A stretch of DNA of 64,000 bases, from assembly GCA_022616275.1 (NCBI GenBank), contig JAKEFB010000182.1, forward strand, positions 62,001-126,000, written 5' to 3'. Made by a program: the position numbers and the translations under genes. Under the pieces are notes generated by a model. It was not told the origin of the DNA. It saw only the letters and a program-made list of their open reading frames with translations, and made no database searches. This stretch comes from Chloroflexota bacterium. GTDB taxonomy: Bacteria > Chloroflexota > Anaerolineae > Promineifilales > Promineifilaceae. Each line of letters opens with the position of its first letter. Within the stretch, counting starts at the first letter, position 1. Below are positions 17,054 to 24,054 of the stretch, piece by piece.

Positions 17054-17075
17054 ACAACCTGGCGCATAGCGTCTA
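17048..17075 (-). promoter_or_regulatory. Predicted promoter of the RHH-HNH operon
   Basis: On the minus strand: TAGACG (17075-17070, 4/6), a 16-nt spacer, TATAAT (17053-17048, 6/6), then a leader of about 40 nt to the ATG at 17000. The region is markedly AT-richer than its surroundings. Confidence 0.6.
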
Positions 17076-17118
17076 TGGCAGTTTAAGGTTCAAGACTCAG
17101 GAAGATAGCGCGCTCTTT

Positions 17119-18210
17119 TCAGCGATACAACTGCCGCAACATCGGCCGCCACCGGGCGTCCGACACCAGGTCCGTGCTATCGCTGAACTGGTCCAGGCTG
17201 CCAATTAGCGGCCGCTCCGCCAGGCGCTTCACCGCCGGGTCCTGAATTTGCTCCACCAGCGCCTCGGCAAAGCCGTGCAGGGCAATTACCTGGAACGGCC
17301 GGTTGAAAAAATTCGTCGTCTGTTCCGGCAATCGTTCGGTCAACTGAAGCCGATTGTGCATTGTTGCCAGGGTCTCGTAAGCCTGGATAAGCTGCTGTTC
17401 GCGCTCTTGCCAGCTTTCGGCCGCCAGCGCCCGCTGCAGGACCGGCCACAGCCCGGTCGCGCCGGCCAACTGTTTGAAAGCCGTGCCGAACCACTTCGGA
17501 TAAGGGGCGTAAGTTCGCTCCATCAGAAAACAAAGGCGCATCACGTCCCGTACCAGCCTGGCCCCAATCAGCGCCGACCCCACTTCGTCCCCGGCCAGGC
17601 CGGACCGCCCCATCAAATGTTCTTCCTGTCCAATGCGTGCCCACCCGGCCGCCAGCAAGTAAAGCCACACGTCACGCGGGTAATAGGTAAAACGGGAACG
17701 AACTTCCTCCAGGCCAATACCGTCGCAATAGACCGCCCCACCCGTGATCGTCCGCAGCTTTTGCTCGGGGAACGTCAGCCAGTCGGCCGCTTCCAGGGGC
17801 TGCTCGATGTCAAAGCCAAGATATTCTCCAAAGAAACCGCGTACCGTCTCAGTTGGCACCCGGTGATTGACCGGCCCGTCCTCAATCACCCGCAAAAGCT
17901 GGGTATTGTTATCTTCCGGATCGGGCGGGCTGAAATTGGTCGGGTAGCCGCGAAACTCGTAAGGCAAGTATTGGGCCAGCGTGTCGTGAATTTTTACCGC
18001 CTGGTCGTAATCATTCTCGTCCAGGAAAAGCGTAAACCTCGGCCCCCAGTCGTGGTCGGTGGACATGGCGTCGTCAAAACCCAGCACCTCCGAGCCGCTA
18101 TCCAGCCGCCCGGCCGCGTGTCGCAGGCCAGGAAAGTGTACGTCCAGGATAGGGCGAACAGCCTCCCAATAAAACTGCTCGCATAACTTCAAACCAGGGA
18201 TAAAAGTCAT
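17119..18210 (-). CDS. DUF4037 nucleotidyltransferase-like protein
   Basis: 363 residues. The N-terminal third has AAGRLDSGSEVLGFDD and STDHDWGPRFTLFL (about 32-64), the degenerate nucleotidyltransferase motif (GS...DhD) of DUF4037 proteins. A long helical C-terminal part with EEHLMGRSGLAGDEVGS and NFFNRPFQVI follows. Family members may transfer nucleotides to proteins or small molecules, but their role is unproven. The gene stands alone between the RHH promoter region and a small membrane protein. Confidence 0.75.
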   Translation of the reverse strand: MTFIPGLKLCEQFYWEAVRPILDVHFPGLRHAAGRLDSGSEVLGFDDAMSTDHDWGPRFTLFLDENDYDQAVKIHDTLAQYLPYEFRGYPTNFSPPDPEDNNTQLLRVIEDGPVNHRVPTETVRGFFGEYLGFDIEQPLEAADWLTFPEQKLRTITGGAVYCDGIGLEEVRSRFTYYPRDVWLYLLAAGWARIGQEEHLMGRSGLAGDEVGSALIGARLVRDVMRLCFLMERTYAPYPKWFGTAFKQLAGATGLWPVLQRALAAESWQEREQQLIQAYETLATMHNRLQLTERLPEQTTNFFNRPFQVIALHGFAEALVEQIQDPAVKRLAERPLIGSLDQFSDSTDLVSDARWRPMLRQLYR

Positions 18211-18293
18211 AGCGCCCGATTATATCAACCGGGCGCTATGGCCAAAAGCGTTATTGTTAGAGGCAGCTACTCGCTAACTGCCGTTAACCGGAC

Positions 18294-18704
18294 TCACGAG
18301 CCGCCGAAACTACCGCCGCTGCGGAAATCGTCGTCGTCGTGCGTCGGCCGGCTGCGGCCCTGTTGGCGTGCCGCCGGTCGGCTGGCGCTGCCCCCCATAC
18401 TCCGCTGCCGGGCCTTGGTCCGCAACGGGCTGGAAGCCGGCCGGACGATGACCGGCCGGCCCGGCTCCTGCGCCGGCCGGCCGCCAATAGTACCACTGCT
18501 GCGATACGCCGGCGAATCATACGCCGGCCGCTCTCCGGCCGGGTAATCTTCGCCGCCATACACGCCGCGATTACCCATCACCGGGCTTTGCCCGCGATAA
18601 CTGTCGTCATATCCTCTTGGCGAGTAACCACGAAAACGATTCAAAAGGTAATATCCCACCACCACCAGAACGATGGCAATCACCAATAACCAAATGTCAT
18701 CCAT
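18294..18704 (-). CDS. Single-pass membrane protein with a disordered Arg/Ser/Gly tail
   Basis: 136 residues. One N-terminal TM segment (about 4-22, IWLLVIAIVLVVVGYYLLN) is followed by a long low-complexity region rich in Tyr, Arg, Pro, Ser and Gly, ending DDDDFRSGGSFGGS. No known domain is seen. Ribosome site AAGGAG lies 9 nt before ATG. It is likely anchored with the tail inside the cell. A 7-6-7 palindrome lies just upstream. Confidence 0.65.
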   Translation of the reverse strand: MDDIWLLVIAIVLVVVGYYLLNRFRGYSPRGYDDSYRGQSPVMGNRGVYGGEDYPAGERPAYDSPAYRSSGTIGGRPAQEPGRPVIVRPASSPLRTKARQRSMGGSASRPAARQQGRSRPTHDDDDFRSGGSFGGS

Positions 18705-18727
18705 TGTCTAATTCTCCTTATCACCAA

Positions 18728-18747
18728 ACCCGGTCAACTTACCGGGT
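18728..18747. promoter_or_regulatory. Perfect 7-6-7 palindrome upstream of the small membrane protein gene
   Basis: ACCCGGT (18728-18734), CAACTT, ACCGGGT (18741-18747). It is 24 nt upstream of the ATG at 18704, so it may be an operator. It could also be a stem for ending the upstream lipoprotein transcript, but no T-run follows. Confidence 0.4.
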
Positions 18748-18769
18748 CTAGGAGAAAATCTCCAATCTC

Positions 18770-18850
18770 GGTAGTGTCCTTAGTTTTTCGCCACCTGCGT
18801 TTTGCACCAGAGGTGGTGAATCATAGTGGCGAAAAATTCGTGACACTACC
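18770..18850. mobile_element. MITE-like 81-bp nested palindrome inserted in a heptamer repeat
   Basis: Terminal 9-bp inverted repeats GGTAGTGTC (18770-18778) and GACACTACC (18842-18850). Inside them are 11-bp arms TTTTTCGCCAC (18784-18794) and GTGGCGAAAAA (18826-18836), then CCACCT/AGGTGG (18791-18796/18811-18816). Both sides are AATCTCCAATCTC repeat sequence, as if the element had jumped into it. There is no room for a transposase. Confidence 0.65.
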
Positions 18851-18878
18851 CAATCTCCAATCTCCAATCTCCCAAACC

Positions 18879-19340
18879 TCATTCCACCGTAAACTCCACC
18901 GTACGCACCGGGTTGCCGTTGACAAAGAGTTGTACACTGTACTCTCCTTCGTCCATCCGGCCGCTCAGGCTCTCCAGGTGAAACTCCACGTACGTATTCT
19001 CGTAATCGCGATCAGCCGTAATCGCCGTGCTGTCCTCAAACGGCTCGCCGTCTCGCAGCCAGCGGGCAAATAGCGTTGTCCCGGCCGGGATAAACTCCGC
19101 CTCGGCCACCACGTAGATGACGTCATTAGAGGCGTCAAACCGATCGGTCACACCGATTGGCGTATTACCGCTGCCCACCCCTTCAGCCGTCACCACGTCG
19201 CCCAACACCGCCCCGCCGGTAACGGCTTCATCCTCGGGTGGCTGCTCGGCGACCTCGTCGGTAAAAAGCCCGCAGGCAAGCAGGGTCAGGGCGACCAACG
19301 ACAATAACAACAAGTGCCGCAATGTAAGCTGGTTTTTCAT
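18879..19340 (-). CDS. Secreted lipoprotein with a C-terminal beta domain
   Basis: 153 residues. A signal peptide ends in lipobox LTLLAC with the lipid-modified cysteine at residue 23. An acidic spacer follows, then a beta-rich part: VIYVVAEAEFIPAGTTLFARWLR-type strands and a C-terminal EGEYSVQLFVNGNPVRTVEFTVE pattern, like immunoglobulin-type or filamin-like repeats. It is probably an outward-facing surface lipoprotein of unknown role. The final heptamer-repeat spacer carries the MITE-like palindrome. Confidence 0.75.
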   Translation of the reverse strand: MKNQLTLRHLLLLSLVALTLLACGLFTDEVAEQPPEDEAVTGGAVLGDVVTAEGVGSGNTPIGVTDRFDASNDVIYVVAEAEFIPAGTTLFARWLRDGEPFEDSTAITADRDYENTYVEFHLESLSGRMDEGEYSVQLFVNGNPVRTVEFTVE

Positions 19341-19530
19341 CGTGCAACCTCAACATCCGGCCCGTTCTTACAATACCAGGCCGTTTCTACACTTCTTATA
19401 CGAGCAAAGCGGTCGGTTGACTATAGATTAGGGCATAAGGGAGGGATACAAAATAAGGTATATTGGGGAAGTTACTCTACCGCCGCAACTTGCTCCACTA
19501 TTGACGGCTGGCCAATTTGTAGCTACACTG

Positions 19531-19935
19531 ATGCCGGTCATCGATGCCAGCGTCTACCTGGCTTTGATCAATGACTCTGAAGCGGAACACGGCCGAGCCT
19601 GGGAATGGTTTAAAACCGCCCGGCGCAACGGCGAGACGATCTTTGCCCCGTCTCTTCTACTAGCTGAGGTTGCCGGAGCCATCAGTCGGGGTTTGGCTAA
19701 CCCGATCCTGGCTCGACGCACCGTGCAGCAACTTTTAGATGATCGTCTCATTAAATTAGCGCCGGTCGCCAACACCCTGGCGCAAAGAGCTGCTCTGATT
19801 GCTGCCGACCATCGCGTGTGCGGCTGTGATGCCGTTTACCTGGCGCTGGCTGAACAACTAGCCGAGCCGTTGGTTACACTTGATCGGCAGCAGCTTGAGC
19901 GAGGCGCGGCCGTTACCCCCACTAGACAACCGTAA
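19531..19935 (+). CDS. PIN-domain ribonuclease (VapC-like)
   Basis: 134 residues from the ATG at 19531. Four acidic residues of the PIN active site are present: D5 (MPVIDASVYLAL), E46 (LLLAEVAGAI), D100 (CGCDAVYLALAEQ) and D118 (LVTLDRQQL). VapC toxins cut RNA, often tRNA, and are held by a VapB antitoxin. No antitoxin gene is visible upstream: the frame is open without a start back to about 19440, but I see no DNA-binding fold there. There is no Shine-Dalgarno before the ATG; a TTG at 19501 is the alternative. It is plus-strand among minus-strand genes. Confidence 0.82.
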   Translation: MPVIDASVYLALINDSEAEHGRAWEWFKTARRNGETIFAPSLLLAEVAGAISRGLANPILARRTVQQLLDDRLIKLAPVANTLAQRAALIAADHRVCGCDAVYLALAEQLAEPLVTLDRQQLERGAAVTPTRQP

Positions 19936-20021
19936 TCAAACCACGTCCTATAGCCATGCTTTTCTAAGCGTGGAGATTGCGCGATGTGGCAGCCGTAACT
20001 ACCCTTATTGTTGCGTCCCGT

Positions 20022-20738
20022 TTAATACGGCGGTTCGGCCGGACCTTCGTACCCGCACATTCCAATTCGTGGCGAATTAACAACCGGCATAGGCTCGCCG
20101 TAATTGTCGTGGGGATGCTCCCCGGCGTGGGTTTCACACAAAGCGCCCGACTCATCCGTCTCGTACATGCACTCGACGCACAGGTAAGCGGCCGGCTGGC
20201 CGCACTCCATACACACGATCTCTGGTGGATCGTTGCGGGCCATCAGGGCAATCGGATGAGGCGTCGTCGGCCGGCCCTCCCGTTTATCCACTACCTGGAT
20301 CATCAGCTCGGACGTGGTGCCAAAGTCGTATTCATACGGGATGGCCATTCCCGGCCGGAATAGCCTGCGAACCTGGACGTTCATGGCTCGATCGTCGTCC
20401 ATACCCAAACCGTCGTCGAACAACTGTGTATACCGGTACGGGCCGATGGAAAAACTACTCAGGTGGCCACAGCACTCCAGCCAGATGGCCCGCAGGTAAT
20501 GGTCCAGCTCCTCCAGGGTGGCCGTGCCCTGCATCTCCAGGTGCAGCCAGTAAGTGCCACCCCAGGCGTCCTGGACTTGCAGGTGGTACATCGTCTGCTC
20601 CTTCCCCGGTTTCTGGTCGGCCGCTTCCACCGCCGCCTGCCGGCCGGCGCAGGTACTTAAGTGGCGCGCCAGGCCCCCCCTGGTCATTTCCCGGCCGCAG
20701 TAAACACACTTGCCGCGCGTCTGTTGTCTCCTGGCCAT
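20022..20738 (-). CDS. Zinc finger plus plasmid pRiA4b ORF-3-like protein
   Basis: 238 residues. The N-terminus has a C2H2-like finger, CVYCGREMTRGGLARHLSTC (about 9-28). The pRiA4b ORF-3/IS1096-TnpR-like domain follows, with YHLQVQDAWGGTYWLHLEM, LDHYLRAIWLECCGHLSSF and IPYEYDFGTTSELMIQV (about 49-150). The C-terminal part has a second Cys/His-rich region, CMECGQPAAYLCVECMYE then CETHAGEH. Function is unknown; the pRiA4b domain occurs on mobile elements and near defence genes. GGAGGA sits before the ATG at 20738. Confidence 0.8.
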   Translation of the reverse strand: MARRQQTRGKCVYCGREMTRGGLARHLSTCAGRQAAVEAADQKPGKEQTMYHLQVQDAWGGTYWLHLEMQGTATLEELDHYLRAIWLECCGHLSSFSIGPYRYTQLFDDGLGMDDDRAMNVQVRRLFRPGMAIPYEYDFGTTSELMIQVVDKREGRPTTPHPIALMARNDPPEIVCMECGQPAAYLCVECMYETDESGALCETHAGEHPHDNYGEPMPVVNSPRIGMCGYEGPAEPPY

Positions 20739-20821
20739 CGAAACATCTCCTCCGGGCCTTCCGTCAAGGCCCTCTTCAATAAAGTTCAAAGAACTGGTCC
20801 GTACCCTATCCGTTTATCCGT

Positions 20822-20838
20822 GAGTTGGCCGCCAACTC
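20822..20838. promoter_or_regulatory. Perfect 8-1-8 palindrome upstream of the zinc-finger gene
   Basis: GAGTTGGC, C, GCCAACTC. It lies about 85 nt upstream of the start at 20738 in an otherwise empty spacer; an operator or small hairpin is possible. Confidence 0.35.
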
Positions 20839-20905
20839 CTTTATCCGCTGCCACCTTCCTCACCATCAAAGGAACAGAGGTCAACAATACCTACGCACCG
20901 TCCCC

Positions 20906-21172
20906 TCAGGAGACCGGCCGGGTGCTGAGTAAATGAGCTACCTCAATACCATCGTCCAACTCTTCCCAGTAAATAGCGAATCCCCTGGGTTCCAGCGACC
21001 AGTTGGCCCGTTGCTCCGGCGTTGCCCTGACCAGCCACCCTAACCAGGGTACCTGGTCTAAGGGAACACTGATTTCACGGCCGTCACTGAGCGTGACAAA
21101 GAGAACATTGCCCTCGAAGCGAACATGAGTCGCCTGGACCTGCTCTAAAATTTCACTGGTTGAAGTGGGCAT
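20906..21172 (-). CDS. DUF2442 protein
   Basis: 88 residues from the ATG at 21172, which has GGAGG 7 nt upstream. THVRFEGNVLFVTLSDGREISVPLD then WLVRATPEQRANW is the DUF2442 pattern: two strands holding a DGR turn and a leucine/proline run. DUF2442 genes commonly stand beside DUF4160 genes as small toxin-antitoxin-like pairs. That is the case here, with the DUF4160 fusion gene overlapping by 20 bp. A nucleic-acid-binding role is suspected but unproven. Confidence 0.82.
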   Translation of the reverse strand: MPTSTSEILEQVQATHVRFEGNVLFVTLSDGREISVPLDQVPWLGWLVRATPEQRANWSLEPRGFAIYWEELDDGIEVAHLLSTRPVS

Positions 21173-21797
21173 CCCATGCCTCCAACAATAATTGTTCATT
21201 TTGCTCTGTCAACCGCACAATGCGATTCAATTCAGCCGAATTATAACCGTAATTGTATTCAACCTCCACCGGTTGAAGCCAAATTTTAGCTTCATTGTCT
21301 CCTCGTATGACGTGCATGTGCGGTGGTTCGTTGATGTCTGAAGAATAAAACCTGAACCTGTACCCCTCGACTATTGCAACGTCAAGCCAGGCTGATACTG
21401 GCTCTTGATTTAGAACTCTGAGAACCAACTCGCGCTCTGGAACAGGTAAATCAGCAAGACCAGTTACGGGAAAACTGCGCACCCCCCAGGGTGTCGAGCG
21501 AATCAACTCCCGATAATCGAGAAAGGTTAGACCTACAGCTTGACTTGTGCTTCGGTCAATACTGATCATGATATTAGAAGTCAGTTCGATAGTCCAGGCA
21601 GGCCGTCTATCTCTAAAATATACCTCTAGCACATCGTCCTCATTATCATAAAGGTAAATTTGCTCTTGTATCTCAACCTCAAAACTGACCTCCGGCAACC
21701 CTTCCAGGTAGTCGCCCAGGTCGTGAGTCTCAAAGAACTCGACCAACTCATCGAGTGACTGGAACTTCGGCAAACCCCCGGCCTTATTTTCGCTCAT
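21153..21797 (-). CDS. CopG-like/DUF2283/DUF4160 fusion protein
   Basis: 214 residues with three modules normally found as separate small proteins. Residues 8-42 (LPKFQSLDELVEFFETHDLGDY) look like the start of CopG-type antitoxins. Residues 48-96 (YLYDNEDDVLEVYF ... IDRSTSQAVGLTFLDY) look like DUF2283. Residues 146-212 (FRFYSSDINEPPHMHV, AELNRIVRLTEQNEQLLLEAW) are DUF4160. DUF2442 follows with a 20-bp overlap. Its own start overlaps the radical SAM stop by 14 bp, so the four genes from 23900 down could be one transcript. The segment has few GGCCGG words, suggesting import. Confidence 0.75.
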   Translation of the reverse strand: MSENKAGGLPKFQSLDELVEFFETHDLGDYLEGLPEVSFEVEIQEQIYLYDNEDDVLEVYFRDRRPAWTIELTSNIMISIDRSTSQAVGLTFLDYRELIRSTPWGVRSFPVTGLADLPVPERELVLRVLNQEPVSAWLDVAIVEGYRFRFYSSDINEPPHMHVIRGDNEAKIWLQPVEVEYNYGYNSAELNRIVRLTEQNEQLLLEAWDAHFNQ

Positions 21798-22944
21798 ACT
21801 CTACTTCGTCAGGCTTGATGCCAACAGCCAAACTCGTGCCATTCGTGGCCTTAATCGAGTCCGGCCGGATCACCTTCGCCCCCACCCGCAACACCGTCGG
21901 CACGTCGTGCAGCATATTCGTATACGACGCATTGGCCAGTGGGCAGTGGCACTCCCGCGCGGCAATACTGCGCCGCACCTCCCGGATCTTCTCCCCAAAC
22001 CAGATCTTTTTGAAATCATAGTTGTGGTCGCGCAGATTGCCCAGATTGTCGGCCCGGACGCAGCACGGCCAGACCGTGCCGTCGGCGTAAATTTGGGCGC
22101 TGGCCCAGCCGGCGTAGCAGGGAATCACCTGGTCTTCCTCGTCCAGGATGCGCTTGACCAGCTTGTAATACTCTACCCGGAAGGCCTCCGTAATTTTGGC
22201 CACGCCTTTGAACTGCTTGCTCTCCACGTACTGGATCAGCCGGTCAATGGCTTCGCCGTACTCCTCCTTGCTTGGCGTAATCGGTAGCCCCACCGTATCC
22301 AGCTCCACCCTCGGCTCGGCAATCTCGGTAATAAACTGGTCGGCCCCCGATTGGTCGGCGTAGGCCATCAGCTCGTCCAGGTGGCCGACGCTGAAGACAG
22401 AGACCACCGAGTGAATGCCGATGGCCAGGTTAGGCAGCTCATCGCGCAGTTCCAGCAACTGCTTCAACCGCTCCTCAAACTTGGCAAAATTGCCGGCCAC
22501 GCCGCGAATAAAGTCGTGCTTTTCCCCCAGCCCGTCCAGCGACAGATTAATGATAAGCTGGCTCTCCGGGCAGGACCGGGCGATGCGCTCGACCTTGTCC
22601 GGGATCGTCTTCAGAATACTGTTGGTAGGAATGTTGATAATCCCCGGCCGGCAATGCTCATACGCCATCTGGCACAGCTCGACAATGCCGGAGAACATAA
22701 ACGGCTCGCCACCGCTGACCGTAAACCAATACGGCGCCCGCCCCAACGATTGCAGCACCTTGTCCCACTCCGCCAGCGTCAGCTCATTCTCCCGCTTCAT
22801 CCAGATATTGCAGGTCAGGCAGCGCGAGTTGCACCGGGGCGAAGGCGACAACGTCAAATTCAACGGCAACATCTTCGGCCAGCCAAAACGCCTACAGAGC
22901 CTGAACAATGGCACCCTGGTCAGCACACTTACCATCGAATTCAC
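21784..22944 (-). CDS. Radical SAM protein with SPASM-like C-terminus
   Basis: 386 residues. The [4Fe-4S] ligands are C38, C42 and C45 in SPRCNSRCLTC, followed by SGGEPFMF (77-84) for SAM binding and INLSLDGLGEKHD. Late cysteines in CYAGW, WPCCVRAD and CHCPLA suggest an auxiliary cluster. The closest style is the group of radical SAM enzymes found in glycan clusters beside GT2 genes, whose substrates are unknown. The start is GTG at 22944, overlapping the GT2 stop as GTGA; the ATG three codons on is the alternative. Confidence 0.83.
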   Translation of the reverse strand: MNSMVSVLTRVPLFRLCRRFGWPKMLPLNLTLSPSPRCNSRCLTCNIWMKRENELTLAEWDKVLQSLGRAPYWFTVSGGEPFMFSGIVELCQMAYEHCRPGIINIPTNSILKTIPDKVERIARSCPESQLIINLSLDGLGEKHDFIRGVAGNFAKFEERLKQLLELRDELPNLAIGIHSVVSVFSVGHLDELMAYADQSGADQFITEIAEPRVELDTVGLPITPSKEEYGEAIDRLIQYVESKQFKGVAKITEAFRVEYYKLVKRILDEEDQVIPCYAGWASAQIYADGTVWPCCVRADNLGNLRDHNYDFKKIWFGEKIREVRRSIAARECHCPLANASYTNMLHDVPTVLRVGAKVIRPDSIKATNGTSLAVGIKPDEVEYERK

Positions 22945-23900
22945 AATATCACCCCCTCGCCCTCTCTCTCAGCGCCCGAAGAACGCTGCTCCCCTGCTCC
23001 CCCGCTCCCCCGCTCCCCCGCTAACTCCTTCGTCGTTTTAGCAACCTCCCAGACACTATGGTCGCGCTTCCGCTTGTAATCCCGCCAGCCCAGGAACCGG
23101 CCGTACACCTCCAGCGCCACCACGCACCAAGTCCACACCAATGGCCGCGGCCGCCACTCCAGGTTGCCCAGCAGCAGCCGCAAAATCTTCAGCCCGCTCA
23201 TCGTGCTGACCGAGTAGCTCAGCTCCTCTTTGACCGCCAGGTGGCCGGCGTAAATCCGCCGCCGCTGCCGCAAAAAATCGGCCGCCGTCTCCGGCCCCTT
23301 GTTATAGACCACCGCTTCCGGCACGTAACGCACCTGGTAACCCTGGCCGCGAATCATCGGCTCCACGCTGGCTTCGTCCACGGCCGTGTGGTAGGGGATG
23401 CGCTCAAAAATCTTGCGGTAAGCGGTCATCTCCCCAGCCTTAAAACCGCGCAGGTTAATCTGGTGGTGCAATCCCCACAGCAGGTGGGCGGCAAAACCCA
23501 TGAAACTGTTGGGGGCGTTCACCGGCGCCGGCCGGCAACTGGTCATGCCGATTTCCGGGTCGGCCAGCGGGGCGACCAGCTTTTCAATGGCGTCCACCTG
23601 GGGCAATACGTCGGCGCTGCATAGCACCAGGATCCGCTCGGCCGCGTGGCGCATAAACAGGTTAATGGCCGACGCTTTGCCCTCCCGCCTCTCCTGGACC
23701 AGCAGGTGGATGCGGCTGTCGCCGGCGGCAAAGTCACGGACAATTGCCTCCGTGTTGTCTGTACAACCGCTGGCCACGACGATAATCTCCGTCAGCGTCA
23801 CCCTCTGCAACTGCTGTTCCTGCACCCGCCGCAGCAACCGGCCGATATTCGCTTCTTCATTGTGGGCAGTAATGCCCATCGAGCAGGCTATTTGTTCCAT
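22941..23900 (-). CDS. Glycosyltransferase family 2
   Basis: A 319-residue GT-A enzyme from the ATG at 23900. MGITAHNEEANIGRLL opens the fold, VVASGCTDNTEAIV carries the nucleotide region, VLCSADVLPQ holds the acidic metal site (D in SAD), and VDEASVEPMIRGQGY and KGPETAADFLRQRRRIYAGH form the acceptor side, as in hyaluronan/chitin-synthase-like GT2s. The last 25 residues are Gly/Glu/Arg-rich and coded by octamer repeats at 22986-23020. It is coupled to the radical SAM gene. A TATACT box at 23915-23910 would give a nearly leaderless mRNA. Confidence 0.83.
   Translation of the reverse strand: MEQIACSMGITAHNEEANIGRLLRRVQEQQLQRVTLTEIIVVASGCTDNTEAIVRDFAAGDSRIHLLVQERREGKASAINLFMRHAAERILVLCSADVLPQVDAIEKLVAPLADPEIGMTSCRPAPVNAPNSFMGFAAHLLWGLHHQINLRGFKAGEMTAYRKIFERIPYHTAVDEASVEPMIRGQGYQVRYVPEAVVYNKGPETAADFLRQRRRIYAGHLAVKEELSYSVSTMSGLKILRLLLGNLEWRPRPLVWTWCVVALEVYGRFLGWRDYKRKRDHSVWEVAKTTKELAGERGSGGAGEQRSSGAEREGEGVIL
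22986..23020. repeat. Octamer repeat in a gene 3' end (GCTCCCCC units)
   Basis: Tandem units at the end of the GT2 gene coding GERGSGGAGEQRSS-type residues; they match 13063 and 14821. Confidence 0.85.
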
Positions 23901-23953
23901 CGGACGGCAAGTATAGCCCACTCAGCCCACCCGGCATAGCGCCAATCTACTTT

Positions 23954-24041
23954 TATCGCGAATAGCGCGAATGAACCAATGATGCGAATAAATTTTTAAA
24001 TCCGTTGGCGCCATTCGCCTCTTCGCGTCATTCGCGATTAA
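23954..24041. repeat. Imperfect palindromic repeat (GCGAATG words)
   Basis: ATCGCGAATAGCGCGAATGA on the left and GTCATTCGCGATTA on the right around an AT-rich centre. Same family as 10193-10275. It occupies most of the 5' spacer after the flippase gene. Confidence 0.65.
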
Positions 24042-24054
24042 TTCTGATCCGGCT

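Noticed and set aside
18305..18689. Plus-strand ORFs of about 100-116 residues opposite the small membrane protein
   Set aside because: Arg/Pro-rich shadow frames; the minus-strand frame has a clear TM segment and a ribosome site.
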